Source: Bog-159 sp963709155 | GTDB taxonomy: Bacteria > Acidobacteriota > Terriglobia > Bryobacterales > Bryobacteraceae | DNA: 64,000 nt | Assembly (NCBI GenBank): GCA_963709155.1 | Contig: CAVPVD010000007.1 | Location: 992,001-1,056,000, forward strand | Direction of reading: 5' to 3' | Translations under genes and position numbers: made by a program | Notes under the pieces: model-generated | Told to the model about the DNA's origin: nothing | Database searches by the model: none | What the model saw: the letters and a program-made list of their open reading frames with translations, nothing else | Part shown: piece by piece, positions 35,503 to 45,544 of the stretch | Position numbering within the stretch: the stretch's first letter is position 1 | Layout: each line of letters starts with the position of its first letter

Positions 35503-36996
35503 ATGACGGTAAGCCGGTGGACGATCGCGGGAATCGTGCTGTTGATTTGCCGTTCCATGAGCGGTGCGGCGCTCGCGCCTACGCACACCGACGAATTCGC
35601 CGGACATCCGCGGGCGGTCATCATCAGCGACATCGGGAACGAGCCTGACGATCAGATGTCGCTGGTGCGCCTGTTGCTGTACTCGAACGAGATCGACATC
35701 GAGGCGTTGGTAGCGGCGACTTCAACCTGGCAGAAGACCGTCGTGCATCCCGAAACCATGCGCGCGCTGATCCAGGCATACAAGCAGGTGCGGCCCAACC
35801 TGCTCCTGCACGCGCAGGGTTGGCCGGCGGCGGAGGATCTGGATGGCCGGGTCTACATCGGGCAGCGCGGATACGGCATGGCGGCCACCGGAAACGAGCA
35901 ACATTCCGAAGGCGCGCAGGCGATCATTCGGGCCGCCGACCGCGACGACGCTCGTCCTTTGTGGATCTCGATCTGGGGCGGCGCCAACACGCTGGCGCAG
36001 GCGCTGATCAAGGTGCGCGCCACGCGGCCGCCCGCCGCGGTGGACCGGTTTATCGAGAAGCTGCGCGTGTATTCGATTTCCGACCAGGACGATGCCGGGC
36101 CGTGGATCCGGCGCGAGTTTCCGGACTTGTTCTACATCGTGGAACCCTCGACACAGGCGGGAGACGAATACTATTACGGGACCTGGACCGGGATCAGCGG
36201 CGACGCCTACTATCGCAACGGCGCGGGCGCGGACTTCCGGACGGTCACCAATGCGTGGCTGGAGACCAACATCCGAAGCAAGGGTCCACTGGGCAAGGCG
36301 TATCCGCGGTTCGCGTTCATCATGGAAGGCGACACACCGTCGTTCCTGGGACTGATCGACAACGGGCTGAGCGCCTGGCGCAGGCCGGACTGGGGCGGCT
36401 GGGGCGGGCGCTATGTTTACCGGCAGCCGCACGGTGAGCCGCATGCCATCTGGACGCAAGGCGGCGATCTGTTCTCGCGCGTGACGTCGCAAGACACCGT
36501 GCGTGGAGCGGACGGCAAGGAGTATACATCCGACCAGGCGACCATCTGGCGATGGCGGGAAGCGTATCAGAACGATTTTGCGGCGCGCATGGATTGGACG
36601 GTTGCGGATTTCGCGCACGCCAATCATAACCCCGTGGTGGAAGTGAATGGCCAGACGGGAACGGGACCTATCGTGCTGGAGGCGGAAGTCGGCAAGCCGG
36701 TGGCATTGGACGCCAGCCGAAGCCACGATCCGGATGGTCAGGCGCTCCATTACAACTGGTTCCACTATGCCGAAGCGGGCGGCACCGGCGCGAATCTGGC
36801 GGCTGTGACCGTAGCGGGCGCCGATGCGGCAAAGGCCGTGGTGACGCCAACAGCGGTCTGCCGCGCGCCATGGCTGCCGGCGTACGCGCATTGTGCGGGC
36901 AGCGGCACGGCCCATATTATTCTGGCGGTCACCGACGATGGGACGCCGCGGCTGACTTCATACCGGCGGATTATCCTGCAAGTCAGGGATCGGTAG
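35503..36996 (+). CDS. Secreted DUF1593 (nucleoside-hydrolase-like) protein
   Basis: 497 residues, with GGGGAGG as ribosome site. A signal peptide (IAGIVLLICRSMSGAAL) is followed by a DUF1593 domain that resembles inosine-uridine nucleoside hydrolases: RAVIISDIGNEPDDQMSLVR has the acidic cluster, then WISIWGGANTLAQAL and YSISDQDDAGPWIRREFP. The C-terminal about 110 residues (VALDASRSHDPDGQALHYNW and a final IILQVRD) form a beta-sandwich as in the Sde182-type cellulose-binding proteins. It is probably an extracellular hydrolase or sugar-binding protein; the exact substrate is not known. Confidence 0.87.
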   Translation: MTVSRWTIAGIVLLICRSMSGAALAPTHTDEFAGHPRAVIISDIGNEPDDQMSLVRLLLYSNEIDIEALVAATSTWQKTVVHPETMRALIQAYKQVRPNLLLHAQGWPAAEDLDGRVYIGQRGYGMAATGNEQHSEGAQAIIRAADRDDARPLWISIWGGANTLAQALIKVRATRPPAAVDRFIEKLRVYSISDQDDAGPWIRREFPDLFYIVEPSTQAGDEYYYGTWTGISGDAYYRNGAGADFRTVTNAWLETNIRSKGPLGKAYPRFAFIMEGDTPSFLGLIDNGLSAWRRPDWGGWGGRYVYRQPHGEPHAIWTQGGDLFSRVTSQDTVRGADGKEYTSDQATIWRWREAYQNDFAARMDWTVADFAHANHNPVVEVNGQTGTGPIVLEAEVGKPVALDASRSHDPDGQALHYNWFHYAEAGGTGANLAAVTVAGADAAKAVVTPTAVCRAPWLPAYAHCAGSGTAHIILAVTDDGTPRLTSYRRIILQVRDR

Positions 36997-37007
36997 CTTA
37001 GGCAAAC

Positions 37008-39428
37008 TCAGTATTTTACGCCGGTGGGGCGGCCTTTGGCTTCGCCGCGCAGCCATACGAATACCGGTGCGTGCGGGGCGGGCGCGGGCCACGGCAGTTG
37101 GATCTGCAGCAGTTGCTTTTGCGGTTCGCCGGCAACCGCGTCTGGAATGGACTGGACCGGCAGGCCATGCTGCGCGTCCCATCCGGCTTGTTCGATAGTG
37201 TCCAGATCCTCGCCTTTGAGCGTGCCCGCGTAGACGCCGTCGCCGAGTTTCTGATCGGTCAGGACGAACTGCTCGATGCGCGGCACGCGGAGAACGCGGC
37301 CCAGCGGATATGGATCGCTGGACCCTTCGGGCGACGTTACGCGGGCCTCCAGACGGCAGCCGGAACGGCCTACGGCGCCAGGATTAAGCGAGAGAAAAAG
37401 CTCGCCCTCGCCGGCCAAATCCAGGCGCGCGCCGGCATTGCGATCGCCTGCAGCGAGGTGCAGAGCCTGGCGCAGCGGGCCGGCATCCGCGCAAGTCACA
37501 TCCACCGTAGGGGAATCGCCGCCATGGGCCACGGAGAGAGCGAAGCTGGCGGTGACGGCGGCGGGGATTTCATCGGGGTTCAGGGCCAGGCCGAAATTCT
37601 GGGGATAGGACTTGCGCACGGACACGATATGCGGCCGTGGCCCGCGAATCTCGATGGCATCCGCCAATACCAGGGGCGCTTCGATTCCCTGCACCTGCAT
37701 GCGCAAATCGAAATGCTGGCCTTTGCGAGCTTTGGAATTCAATTTAAAGGTGGCTTCGCGCGCGGCGCCCGCGTGCGGATGGGGAGCCAGTTCGATTTCG
37801 CCGGCCTCGGTGGTGAGCTTCTCGATGCGGTCGAGGCCGCTGCCATGCAGCACGAGTTTCTGCCCGGACTCATCCAGGTTAGGACGCAGGGGCAGATCGT
37901 CGAGCTTGGGATTCGGGGGCAGGATGGTGAGAGGAATCGGATGGGAAACGCCGTCGGATTGCGCCAGGAGCAACCGGTATGCGCCGGGGTTGAGGCCGTT
38001 GGTATCGAGCTCGGCTTCGGCCGACTCCTGATCGCCGCCGCTTTTGCCATGCGGTAAGGTGAACGAGACCTTCACGGGACTGCCCTTGCGCGGGCTGGCG
38101 GGTTCGAGTTCCGCCTTCTCCACGAACTCAAAATCCGCGCCTTCCAGTTTCAGCGGGATGGGGCCGCTGCCCTCCACCAGCCGGTCGCGGGAATCGGCGG
38201 CCAGCTTGGCCAGTTTCAGGTCGCCGTAAGGATGCAGATAGACGTCCCCTGCGACGGGCAAGCTGTCCCAGTCCCAGAAGGCTTTGAGGCGATACTCGCC
38301 AGGGGCGGCCTTGGTCTTGCTCAAATCGAGTTGGACACCACCATCCTTCTCGATGGCCGCCGGCACCTGGAAGGAGGCGCCGCCCTTGGCCGGCGTCAGT
38401 TGCCAGTCGCGCAGGCGGGCGATGGCTTTGGGGCCATCGTCGGCATGCACGGCGATGGCGGATTTGGCGCCGATGGGAAGATGGGCGGGCGTGGCGAGCG
38501 AGAGCTTGGGCTCGGCGAGCTGGGGCAGGCGGTGGGCCCAAAGGTAGGCAATGCGGGTGTGGGCTTTGGCGGTCTGGCTCTTGGCGCAGAGCGCAAATTC
38601 GCCGGAGGCGGCGGGCTGCGCGATGATGGACAGAAATTCCGTCTCGGGAAAGAGCATCGTGTGCATGTTCTGAAAAAGAGACGCGCCTCCGGCTACCAAA
38701 CCGACGGGGTTTCCAAAAAAGAGGCTGGCAACGGCGGCGGCGAGCCCGGTGGACTGCTGCATGACGGCGTTGCTGGACGCGGTGAGCGGGTCCATGGCGC
38801 TCATCGATGGCGACAACGCGTGCAGGAGAGCGAGAGCCTGTTGGTTGGTGGCAGCGTGCGTATCGAGCGCCGGCATCGACACGCCGGACTTGGCGGAGAA
38901 GCCGGCCAACGCCGCGGATACTCCGGCGCCGGAGGCTTCGGAATCCTGCAACTCCTGGATTAAGGCGCTGACCTGGGCGGTCTGGTCGGCGTAATCGGCG
39001 AGTTCCGCCAGCACCTCGTCGTTTTTTTGCACCATGGCCTTGACCTTGCGCATGCTGAGCCCTTGGGGACCGTATACCAGGGCGATGACGGAAGCGTCCC
39101 GTGGTAAGACCCATACCGTAGACTTATCCGCGGGCGCCGGCTTCAGGGCTTCCAGCGTGGCGTCGGAATTTGCGGCGGGCGCCAGTAAGAGCGCGATTTC
39201 GGCCTTGTTCTTAACCGCCGGCGGGATATGTACGGGCTCATAAAGCAGATTCTGCCCTTTATGCAGCGCGTTTACTGAGCCGAGGGCAAGCACGGTTCCC
39301 CCTTTAAGAGGCACTACTGAGAGCTTGAAAGTCCCCAGCGATTGACTGTTTACGCAGGCATGGGGTGGCGCGGCGGCCAGGCAGGGCGAGGAGAGAAGGA
39401 AAATGATTCCAATAAAGCGACGCATCAC
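37008..39428 (-). CDS. Large secreted protein of unknown function (806 residues)
   Basis: It has a signal peptide (FIGIIFLLSSPCLAAAP) and then no domain I can name. Residues about 120-260 are helical (VKAMVQKNDEVLAELADYAD and a Gly/Ala-rich SLFFGNPVGLVAGGASLFQN that might insert into a membrane). From about 330 onward it is a string of beta-sandwich-like segments, such as PGEYRLKAFWDWD, NPGAYRLLLAQSDG and QKLVLHGSGLDRIEKL. It is convergent with the DUF1593 gene, 11 bp away. I cannot state a function; a surface adhesion or structural role is possible. Confidence 0.75.
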   Translation of the reverse strand: MMRRFIGIIFLLSSPCLAAAPPHACVNSQSLGTFKLSVVPLKGGTVLALGSVNALHKGQNLLYEPVHIPPAVKNKAEIALLLAPAANSDATLEALKPAPADKSTVWVLPRDASVIALVYGPQGLSMRKVKAMVQKNDEVLAELADYADQTAQVSALIQELQDSEASGAGVSAALAGFSAKSGVSMPALDTHAATNQQALALLHALSPSMSAMDPLTASSNAVMQQSTGLAAAVASLFFGNPVGLVAGGASLFQNMHTMLFPETEFLSIIAQPAASGEFALCAKSQTAKAHTRIAYLWAHRLPQLAEPKLSLATPAHLPIGAKSAIAVHADDGPKAIARLRDWQLTPAKGGASFQVPAAIEKDGGVQLDLSKTKAAPGEYRLKAFWDWDSLPVAGDVYLHPYGDLKLAKLAADSRDRLVEGSGPIPLKLEGADFEFVEKAELEPASPRKGSPVKVSFTLPHGKSGGDQESAEAELDTNGLNPGAYRLLLAQSDGVSHPIPLTILPPNPKLDDLPLRPNLDESGQKLVLHGSGLDRIEKLTTEAGEIELAPHPHAGAAREATFKLNSKARKGQHFDLRMQVQGIEAPLVLADAIEIRGPRPHIVSVRKSYPQNFGLALNPDEIPAAVTASFALSVAHGGDSPTVDVTCADAGPLRQALHLAAGDRNAGARLDLAGEGELFLSLNPGAVGRSGCRLEARVTSPEGSSDPYPLGRVLRVPRIEQFVLTDQKLGDGVYAGTLKGEDLDTIEQAGWDAQHGLPVQSIPDAVAGEPQKQLLQIQLPWPAPAPHAPVFVWLRGEAKGRPTGVKY

Positions 39429-39475
39429 TTTATGATGACGCGCGCATGGGGGGAAAAGGCGACCGGATAAAAAAA

Positions 39476-39497
39476 GGCCGGACCCGAGGGTCCGGCC
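39476..39497 (-). terminator. Intrinsic terminator of S53 peptidase gene 1
   Basis: GGCCGGACCC (39476-39485) pairs with GGGTCCGGCC (39488-39497). On the minus strand the stem is followed by seven T residues (39475 down to 39469), the classical rho-independent layout. It lies 54 bp after the peptidase stop codon. Confidence 0.88.
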
Positions 39498-39499
39498 TT

Positions 39500-39533
39500 G
39501 CGGGTCTGGAGACCCGCCGCAGGCGTGGACGCC
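39500..39533. repeat. Two adjacent short hairpins
   Basis: GCGGGTCTGGAGACCCGC (39500-39517) and AGGCGTGGACGCCT (39520-39533). Their short GGAG/GGAC centres resemble the hairpin at 55266-55285. They may be part of a palindromic repeat family; no protein is encoded here. Confidence 0.55.
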
Positions 39534-39551
39534 TGCCCCAATAAAGAACTA

Positions 39552-41813
39552 CTACTTGATGACGTCTACGGTGATGGTGGTGGCGTGCGTGACGCCTCCA
39601 CCGGTACCCGTGACGGTGATCTTGTGAGCCCCGCTGCTGGCGCCGGATGCGACTTTGATGGTCGCTGTCGAGGTGCCGGCGCCGGGCGCCGCGATGGTGG
39701 CCGGGCTGAAGGTTACGGTGATTCCGGTTCCCTCATTGGAAGCGGACAAGGCGACCGCGGAGTCAAAGCCACCGATAACCGTGGTGGTTATCTTGGAAGT
39801 CTTGGTGCTGCCTTTGGTGGCGGTAATGGATGCGGGCGACGCGCTGATGGTAAAGTCCGGAGCCACCGGCAATGTCACGGTCAACGTGACGGTGGTGGTT
39901 TCGACGATAGCGCCGGCGGTGCCCTTCACGGTAATGACATAGGTGCCCTTGGCCACGGTAGAGGCGACGGAGATCGACATGGTGGAGGTTCCGTTGCCGG
40001 TAATCGAAGTCGGGTCGAAGACCACGGTCACGCCCGTGGGCTGGCCGCTAGCCGTGAGGGAAACGGGGGAATCGAAGCCGTCCGTCACGGCGCTGTTGAT
40101 GGTGGTGGCGATGGTACCGCCATGCACGACGCTGACCGCGCCAGGCGAGGCGTAGATGGTGAAGCCGGGCGAGGGAGGTGCGGTAAGGGAAACGATCAGG
40201 GCGCTGCCGTTCGGGCTGCCCCAACCGGAACCCAGATCGTAACCGGGGGTGGCGGAGTAGCCATTGCTGCCGGCGGTGATGTCGTGGAAATCGGCGTGAT
40301 AGCTGGAACCCAGCCCGATGGTATAGATGGCCGGATTGATGAAGCCGAGAGGGCTGCCGCCTTTTGAAACGGCCAGCTCATTGGCGAGGGCCAGGTAGCC
40401 GGCCCACATGGGCGCCGCGAAACTGGTCCCACCGTAATCGTTGGCGGTGCAGGTGGTTTGGTCGGCGCAAACGTAGAAGCTGTAATTCGAGTTCGCGGAA
40501 ACATCCGGACCGTTGCGATAAACCTGAGAACAAGGGGTGCAGCCGGCGGCCGCCGCCGTTTGCCAGGAAGGAATGGGGAACTTGTCCGGCCCGATGCCGC
40601 CGCCGCCGTTGGCCCACACGGTTTCAGAACTCCAGGCGCCGCCGGCGCTCACGGTGTCCAAATCCGTTCCGCCCACCGAGGTGAGGTAGACGTCGTCAGA
40701 GGGATAAGTACTGGTAGAGGGATGCCAGGCGCCGCTGTCGCCGGCGGCTTGAAACAAATTCTGACCCTGCGCCGCGAATTCCTCGAAGTAGGGGTTGTCG
40801 GTGTTGGGGTCCGCGGGCCGCCACGTCCAGGAAGAGCTCAACTGCGCGTTCAGAGGCTTGGCCATGGCCATGGCGTTGAAAATGGCGGCATCGCTCGAGC
40901 CCACGTACATCACCAGACTGGACATGCCGGGGGCCATGCCGAGCGCTTGGGTCATGTCGATGGTCTGTTCGGTGTCGTCGCAACTGTCCGCGGCAAGGCA
41001 ACTGGTGCTGGTGCCGTCGGTGGATTTCAGCGTGATGGGAACATTGTTGGTTTGACCGGCGTTCGTATAGTATGTCTTCAGGTCGGCCAGATCGGTACCG
41101 GCATATTCCAGCAAGCCGACCGACTGGCCCTTACCGGTGAGCGAAGTGCCGCCATAATACGCCGCGCGCATATCGCTGCCGCAGAAGGAGGCCGACGGGC
41201 AGGAGCCGGTGGTGGCCATAGGCTGCACGCCAGGGCTTCTGTGAACGAGGGCGGGCTGCGGAATGGAGTAGTTGTCGAGGCCGGCAATGTGCCAGAGCCG
41301 AACCGAGAGATCCGGAGTGGGTTCGCGATCGGGAGAATAGAAGGTGCGATTCTCGGTGGGGTGCTGGTAGAGGCCCATGGTGACATGCAGGGCAGACTCG
41401 ATGCCGGCCACGGGTCCCGTGACATCCACGTTCATGCGGTTAACGGAAGTGCCGACTACCGCGAGGCCATGCGTTTTGGCAAAGCTCACGACGGCGTCAT
41501 AATCCTGCTGGCTGGGGCCAAACCTGCTGGTGAATTCTTCCACCGTGAGGAACTTACGGTAGGACGAACTGGAAGGATCGTAGAGATCTTTCAGGAAGCT
41601 GCCCAGGGCGGCCTCGTTTTGATGGGGCAAGACCAACACGATGCGCATGGACTGGGTTGCAGGAAGGCGGCCGACGGATTTCGCCTGCCCGTGGAGGACC
41701 ACATCCTGTACGTGGTGGGTCAACGGGGGCAGGGACGCCGCATGACAAACGACATTCACGACCGGCGCGAAGGCGACGATGGCGAGCAAAGACGTTTTTA
41801 GGTTTTGATTCAT
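39552..41813 (-). CDS. Secreted S53 (sedolisin/kumamolisin) peptidase with Ig-like tail
   Basis: 753 residues. Signal peptide 1-26; pro-kumamolisin activation domain about 35-175 (YRKFLTVEEFTSRFGPSQQD, YQHPTENRTFYSPDREP); catalytic domain about 205-545 with the Glu/Asp pair in DDTEQTIDMTQALG, the oxyanion Asp in FQAAGDSGAW and the nucleophile Ser in YGGTSFAAPMWAG. A calcium site DFHDITAG plus GYDLGSGWGSP closes the domain. Two Ig-like modules follow (each with ISASP and GTYVITVKG-type strands). Sedolisins are acid-active endopeptidases that self-process. It ends in a strong terminator and is the intact copy of a tandem pair. Confidence 0.93.
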   Translation of the reverse strand: MNQNLKTSLLAIVAFAPVVNVVCHAASLPPLTHHVQDVVLHGQAKSVGRLPATQSMRIVLVLPHQNEAALGSFLKDLYDPSSSSYRKFLTVEEFTSRFGPSQQDYDAVVSFAKTHGLAVVGTSVNRMNVDVTGPVAGIESALHVTMGLYQHPTENRTFYSPDREPTPDLSVRLWHIAGLDNYSIPQPALVHRSPGVQPMATTGSCPSASFCGSDMRAAYYGGTSLTGKGQSVGLLEYAGTDLADLKTYYTNAGQTNNVPITLKSTDGTSTSCLAADSCDDTEQTIDMTQALGMAPGMSSLVMYVGSSDAAIFNAMAMAKPLNAQLSSSWTWRPADPNTDNPYFEEFAAQGQNLFQAAGDSGAWHPSTSTYPSDDVYLTSVGGTDLDTVSAGGAWSSETVWANGGGGIGPDKFPIPSWQTAAAAGCTPCSQVYRNGPDVSANSNYSFYVCADQTTCTANDYGGTSFAAPMWAGYLALANELAVSKGGSPLGFINPAIYTIGLGSSYHADFHDITAGSNGYSATPGYDLGSGWGSPNGSALIVSLTAPPSPGFTIYASPGAVSVVHGGTIATTINSAVTDGFDSPVSLTASGQPTGVTVVFDPTSITGNGTSTMSISVASTVAKGTYVITVKGTAGAIVETTTVTLTVTLPVAPDFTISASPASITATKGSTKTSKITTTVIGGFDSAVALSASNEGTGITVTFSPATIAAPGAGTSTATIKVASGASSGAHKITVTGTGGGVTHATTITVDVIK

Positions 41814-41941
41814 GATTTCTCCTCTGTCCGGTATCGGGAAAGTCGCGCTGTTAATATGGCTGGCCGGCGGTTAGCACGGAATACCCTTGGCGAACCCAGA
41901 CTCTCGCCAGTATACAACAGGCGGGGGTCGGGGGCTGGCCG

Positions 41942-41969
41942 GGGCCCGGACTGTGGTGAGTCCGGGCCC
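41942..41969. repeat. Long hairpin between the two S53 peptidase genes
   Basis: GGGCCCGGACT (41942-41952) pairs with AGTCCGGGCCC (41959-41969), an 11-bp stem with a 6-base loop, 13 bp past the stop codon of the second peptidase gene. No T-run follows on the minus strand, so it is a weak terminator or an mRNA-stabilising structure. Confidence 0.6.
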
Positions 41970-41981
41970 TGGCGCAGTTGG

Positions 41982-44604
41982 CTAGCGCACCACTTCAAAG
42001 GTGAGAACGGTGGTGTGGGTGACGCCGCCGCCGGTACCGGTGATGGTGATGGGGTAGGTACCGAGGGGGGCGCTTTGCGAAACGGTCAGGTTGAAATGGG
42101 ACGAGCCGGAACCCGGCGCGGCGATAGACGAAGGCGTGAAGCTGTAGGTGACACCGGATGGCACGCCGGTCGCAGACAATGCGATGGACGAGTCAAAGCC
42201 GCCGGAGACGGTAGTGGACACCACGGCATAGCCGCTTTGGCCGCGGGCCAGGTACCCGGAAGTAGGCGAGACCGAGATGGTGAAATTCCCGGAGGCTGCC
42301 GCGGTCACGGTAAGCGCTACCGCCGCGGTATGCGTGATGCCACCGCCTGTCCCGGTGACGGTGATGGTGTAGGTGCCGATGGCGGTGGTGGAAGCCACGG
42401 CCATCGACATGGTGGAGCTGCCGGAACCCGGGGCGGCGATGGACGTGGGGTTGAAGCTCACGGTGACGCCTGAGGGCTGGCCCGAGGCGGACAGCGCAAT
42501 CGCGGAGTTAAAGCCGCCCGAAACCGCGGTAGTGATGGTGGATGTGCCGTTGTTGCCCTGCACTACGGAGACCGAAGTGGGCGAAGCGGAAATGGTGAAG
42601 GCCGGGCTGGAAGTGGCCGTCACGGTAAGGGAGACGCTGGTGGTTTCGACCGTGCTGCCGGAGGTTCCGGAGACCGTGATGTTATAGGTACCGGTGACCG
42701 TGGACGAGGCTACGGTCATCATCATCGTAGAGGAGCCGGCTCCCGTAATGGAAGTTGGGTTGAACGAGACGGTGACGCCGGTGGGCTGGCCGCTGGCCGT
42801 TAAACTAATGGCCGAATCGAAGCCGCCCGTTACGGTGCTGCTGATGCTGCTGGTTCCCGAACTGCCTTCGACCACGGAGACCGACGTGGGCGAGGCGGAA
42901 AGGCTGAAGCCGGGAGCGGCCGTGCCGGCGAGCGCGGCGATTAGCCCGGAGGTGGGACTGCCCCAACCGGTGACAAGATCATAGCCGGTGACAGCCGCGT
43001 AACTGCCGGAAGTGCCGCTGGTGATGTCGTGGAAATCCGTGGCATAGCTGGACGTTATATTCTGCGCATAAATCGTAGGGTTGATGAAGCCGATCGTAGG
43101 CTGGTGGTTCGCGACCAGTTGCTGGTTGACCAGGGCGATAAAGCCCGCCCACATAGGGCGCGGCGAAGCTGGTGCCGCCATATTCGTTCGCGGTGCAAGT
43201 GGTCTGGTCGGCGCAGACATAGAAAGTGAAGTTCGCGTTTGCGGAGACGTCCGGACCGTTGCGCAGGGTGGTGGAACCCTTGTTACTGGAGTTGATGACA
43301 CCCGAGAGCTTCTGCCAGGCGGGAATAGCGATGCTATCCGGCGAGATGCCGCCGCCGCTATCAGACCAGGCGGTTTCCGACTTCCAGGGGCCGGCCGCGC
43401 TGGCGGTGACCAGGTCGGTGCCGCCGACGGAAACGACATTGGCATCGTCCGCGGGCCATGCCTCGTTACTTTTCGACCAGGTGGAAGAGTCGCCGGAAGC
43501 CGCGAAGAAGTTCTGGCCTTGAGACGACATTTTCTGGAAGTAAGGATCGAGCGTGGAGGCATCCGCGGGGGTCCAGCCCCACGAGCAGCCGATGGTGGTA
43601 GGCAGCGGGCTGTGGGTGGTCATGGCGCTGATGATGGCGGTATCGGTGGATCCGACGTACACGACCAGGCTGGCGAGGCCGGGGGCCATGCCGATTGCCT
43701 GGGTCATATCGAGCGTCTGTTCGGTATCGTCGCAACTGCCGCCGGCCCGGCTATCCACGCAGGATGTGCTGGTTCCGTCGGTGGAGAATAGAGTTATCGG
43801 GACGTTATTGGTTTGACCGGCGTTATTGAAGTAAGTGGTCAAATCGGCTAAGTCGGTGCCTAAGTATTCGAAGAGTCCGAGGTTCTGGCCGGCGCCGTTG
43901 AGGGCGGTGCCGCCGTAATAAGCGGCGCGCATGTCGCTGCCGAGGAAGGAAGCCGAGGGGCCGGAGCCGGTGGTGGCATGCGTGACGACGGAATCGGGAT
44001 CGATGCCGTGAGCCTTGGCATAGTCGCTCTTTTTGACGTACATTGGATGCGGGATGGAGTAATTATCGAGACCGGAGACGTGCCAGAGGGGGAACGGCAG
44101 GTTGGCGGTGGGCTCACGGTCGGGAGAGTAGAACGTGCGGTTCTCGGTAGGGTGCTGGTACGTACGCATGGTCACATGGAAGGCCGTCTGGATGGCAGAG
44201 ACAGGACCTTTGATCTGCACTTCCATCCCATCGCGGGTGCCACCGACGACGGAGAACCCGTTGGCTGCCGCGAAGCGGACCACGGCGTCATAATCTTCCT
44301 GGGTGGGTCCGAAGCGTTGGGTAAACTCCGGCGGAGTAAGAAAATGCCGGTAGGAAGGGCTGGTGGGATCGTAGAGCTGCTTCAGAAACGCATTCAGTCC
44401 CGCCTGATCGCGTAACGGCAGAACTACATCGAGGTTCATGACGCGGTCGGCAGGCAATTGCCCGACGGGTTTTGCCTCTCCGTCGAGGATCACGCTGCGC
44501 ACATGGTGCGTCAACGGAGGCAGGGATTGCGCGTAGGCGGCGATATTCACGACCGGCGCAAGCGCGGCGATGGTGAGCAAAGACGTTTTTAATCTTCGGA
44601 TCAT
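41982..44604 (-). pseudogene. Second S53 peptidase, frameshifted inside the catalytic domain
   Basis: Starting at ATG 44604 (AAGGAGAAT ribosome site), the first frame gives a signal peptide, prodomain (YRHFLTPPEFTQRFGPTQED) and catalytic domain with DDTEQTLDMTQAIG, AASGDSSTW and EYGGTSFAAP. Directly after the catalytic Ser motif the frame is lost. The family continues in the next frame from MWAGFIALVNQQ through DFHDITSG and GYDLVTGWGSP to three Ig-like modules, ending at 41982. Compared with the intact paralogue (ACATGGGCG), this copy reads ACATAGGGCG: one extra base at 43155. As written it makes a truncated enzyme without the calcium site. Confidence 0.88.
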
Positions 44605-44773
44605 AATTCTCCTTGATACCCTTTTCGGCACTGGGAACGAGTATTGCGCCGGGAGCCCCAGTTTTTTTGGAACCCAGGATTGGGGCAGTATAACACCGGG
44701 CATTTGCGATAGAGCGTTTGTTATCCTTTTGAATACATCGGAGTGGATTGAGCCGTACATGACGGCCGCCCAG

Positions 44774-45544
44774 TTACCCGGACGCGGACCTTAGGGTCTC
44801 CACCCAATACTGCTCTTCTTTCACCGACTCTTTACCGAAACCCGCCCTTTGCAAGATCCCTTTGCCATTCTGGATCATGCTTGGATGGCCACACAGATAA
44901 ACCGTAGTATCGGCACCGGTCCAGCCCAGGACGGCGAGATGCTTGCGCAAGATGTCGTCGGCGCGGCCCACTTCGCCGGTCCAGCCTGGGTCGCACCAGA
45001 TCCGGCTGATGGTGGGGGTGTAGCGAAACCACGGATTCTTGCGCGCATGATCGGTCAGTTCATCCAGATATCCGAAGGCAGCCGGCACGCTGGCGGCATG
45101 CAACAGCGCGATGCGGTGCACGATGCGCCGCCCATCCGCTTGAATGATCACAAAGTTACGGACCATGCTGAGGAAGGGAGCCACGCCGGTGACGGTGGCG
45201 ACCATAAAGTGGTTGGGGTGTCCACTGTGGTCATCGAACAGGAAACGGCCCTTAGCCAGGCGGCGCACTAGGACCTCGCCGCCTACGGGGATGTCGTAAA
45301 GCTGGGGGGTCAACTCTCCGCCGGGAACGAGTTCGACAAAGAATTCCAACTCGCGTTCGCGGGGCGAGGACGCTACCGAATACGGCCGTTCGACCCTGCG
45401 CGATCCGTCCGGCAAACCGATGGTGACATATTGACCGGGTAAGAAGCCCATTCTCTCGCCGGGCAGAAGCCGGAGGCGCCACAACCCGGAAGTGACTTCG
45501 ACCCGGGATGAAACGACCGCGCGAATGTGGGTGTATTGCGTCAC
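44774..45544 (-). CDS. Ferredoxin/flavodoxin-NADP reductase-like protein
   Basis: 256 residues from a GTG at 45544, the length of bacterial Fpr-type enzymes; longer upstream frames have no family match. The FAD-binding half has FLPGQYVTIGL and the RPYSVASSP motif. The NAD(P) half has VATVTGVAPFLSMVRN, IALLHAASVPAAFGYLDEL and VYLCGHPSMIQ, with a GFGKESVKEEQYW tail. It moves electrons between NADPH and a ferredoxin or flavodoxin. The partner is not in the window. It faces away from the rhuM remnant. Confidence 0.88.
   Translation of the reverse strand: MTQYTHIRAVVSSRVEVTSGLWRLRLLPGERMGFLPGQYVTIGLPDGSRRVERPYSVASSPRERELEFFVELVPGGELTPQLYDIPVGGEVLVRRLAKGRFLFDDHSGHPNHFMVATVTGVAPFLSMVRNFVIIQADGRRIVHRIALLHAASVPAAFGYLDELTDHARKNPWFRYTPTISRIWCDPGWTGEVGRADDILRKHLAVLGWTGADTTVYLCGHPSMIQNGKGILQRAGFGKESVKEEQYWVETLRSASG

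Noticed and set aside
35722..36915. Long minus-strand frame (397 codons) opposite the DUF1593 gene
   Set aside because: Arg/Pro/Ala-rich shadow without motifs or a ribosome site; the plus strand encodes a recognisable family.
40458..41801. Long plus-strand frame (447 codons) opposite S53 peptidase 1
   Set aside because: Gly/Arg-rich mirror of a verified peptidase; a similar mirror lies opposite peptidase 2 at 43081-43791. A typical GC-rich artefact.
39552..43000. Repetitive DNA in the S53 tails as a CRISPR-like array
   Set aside because: The repeats are protein-coding Ig-like modules of about 90 residues with diverged DNA; no short identical repeats with uniform spacers.
43140..43170. Programmed frameshift in S53 peptidase 2
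   Set aside because: No slippery heptamer or stimulating hairpin at the site, and the paralogue is in one frame. Mutation or sequence error is simpler.
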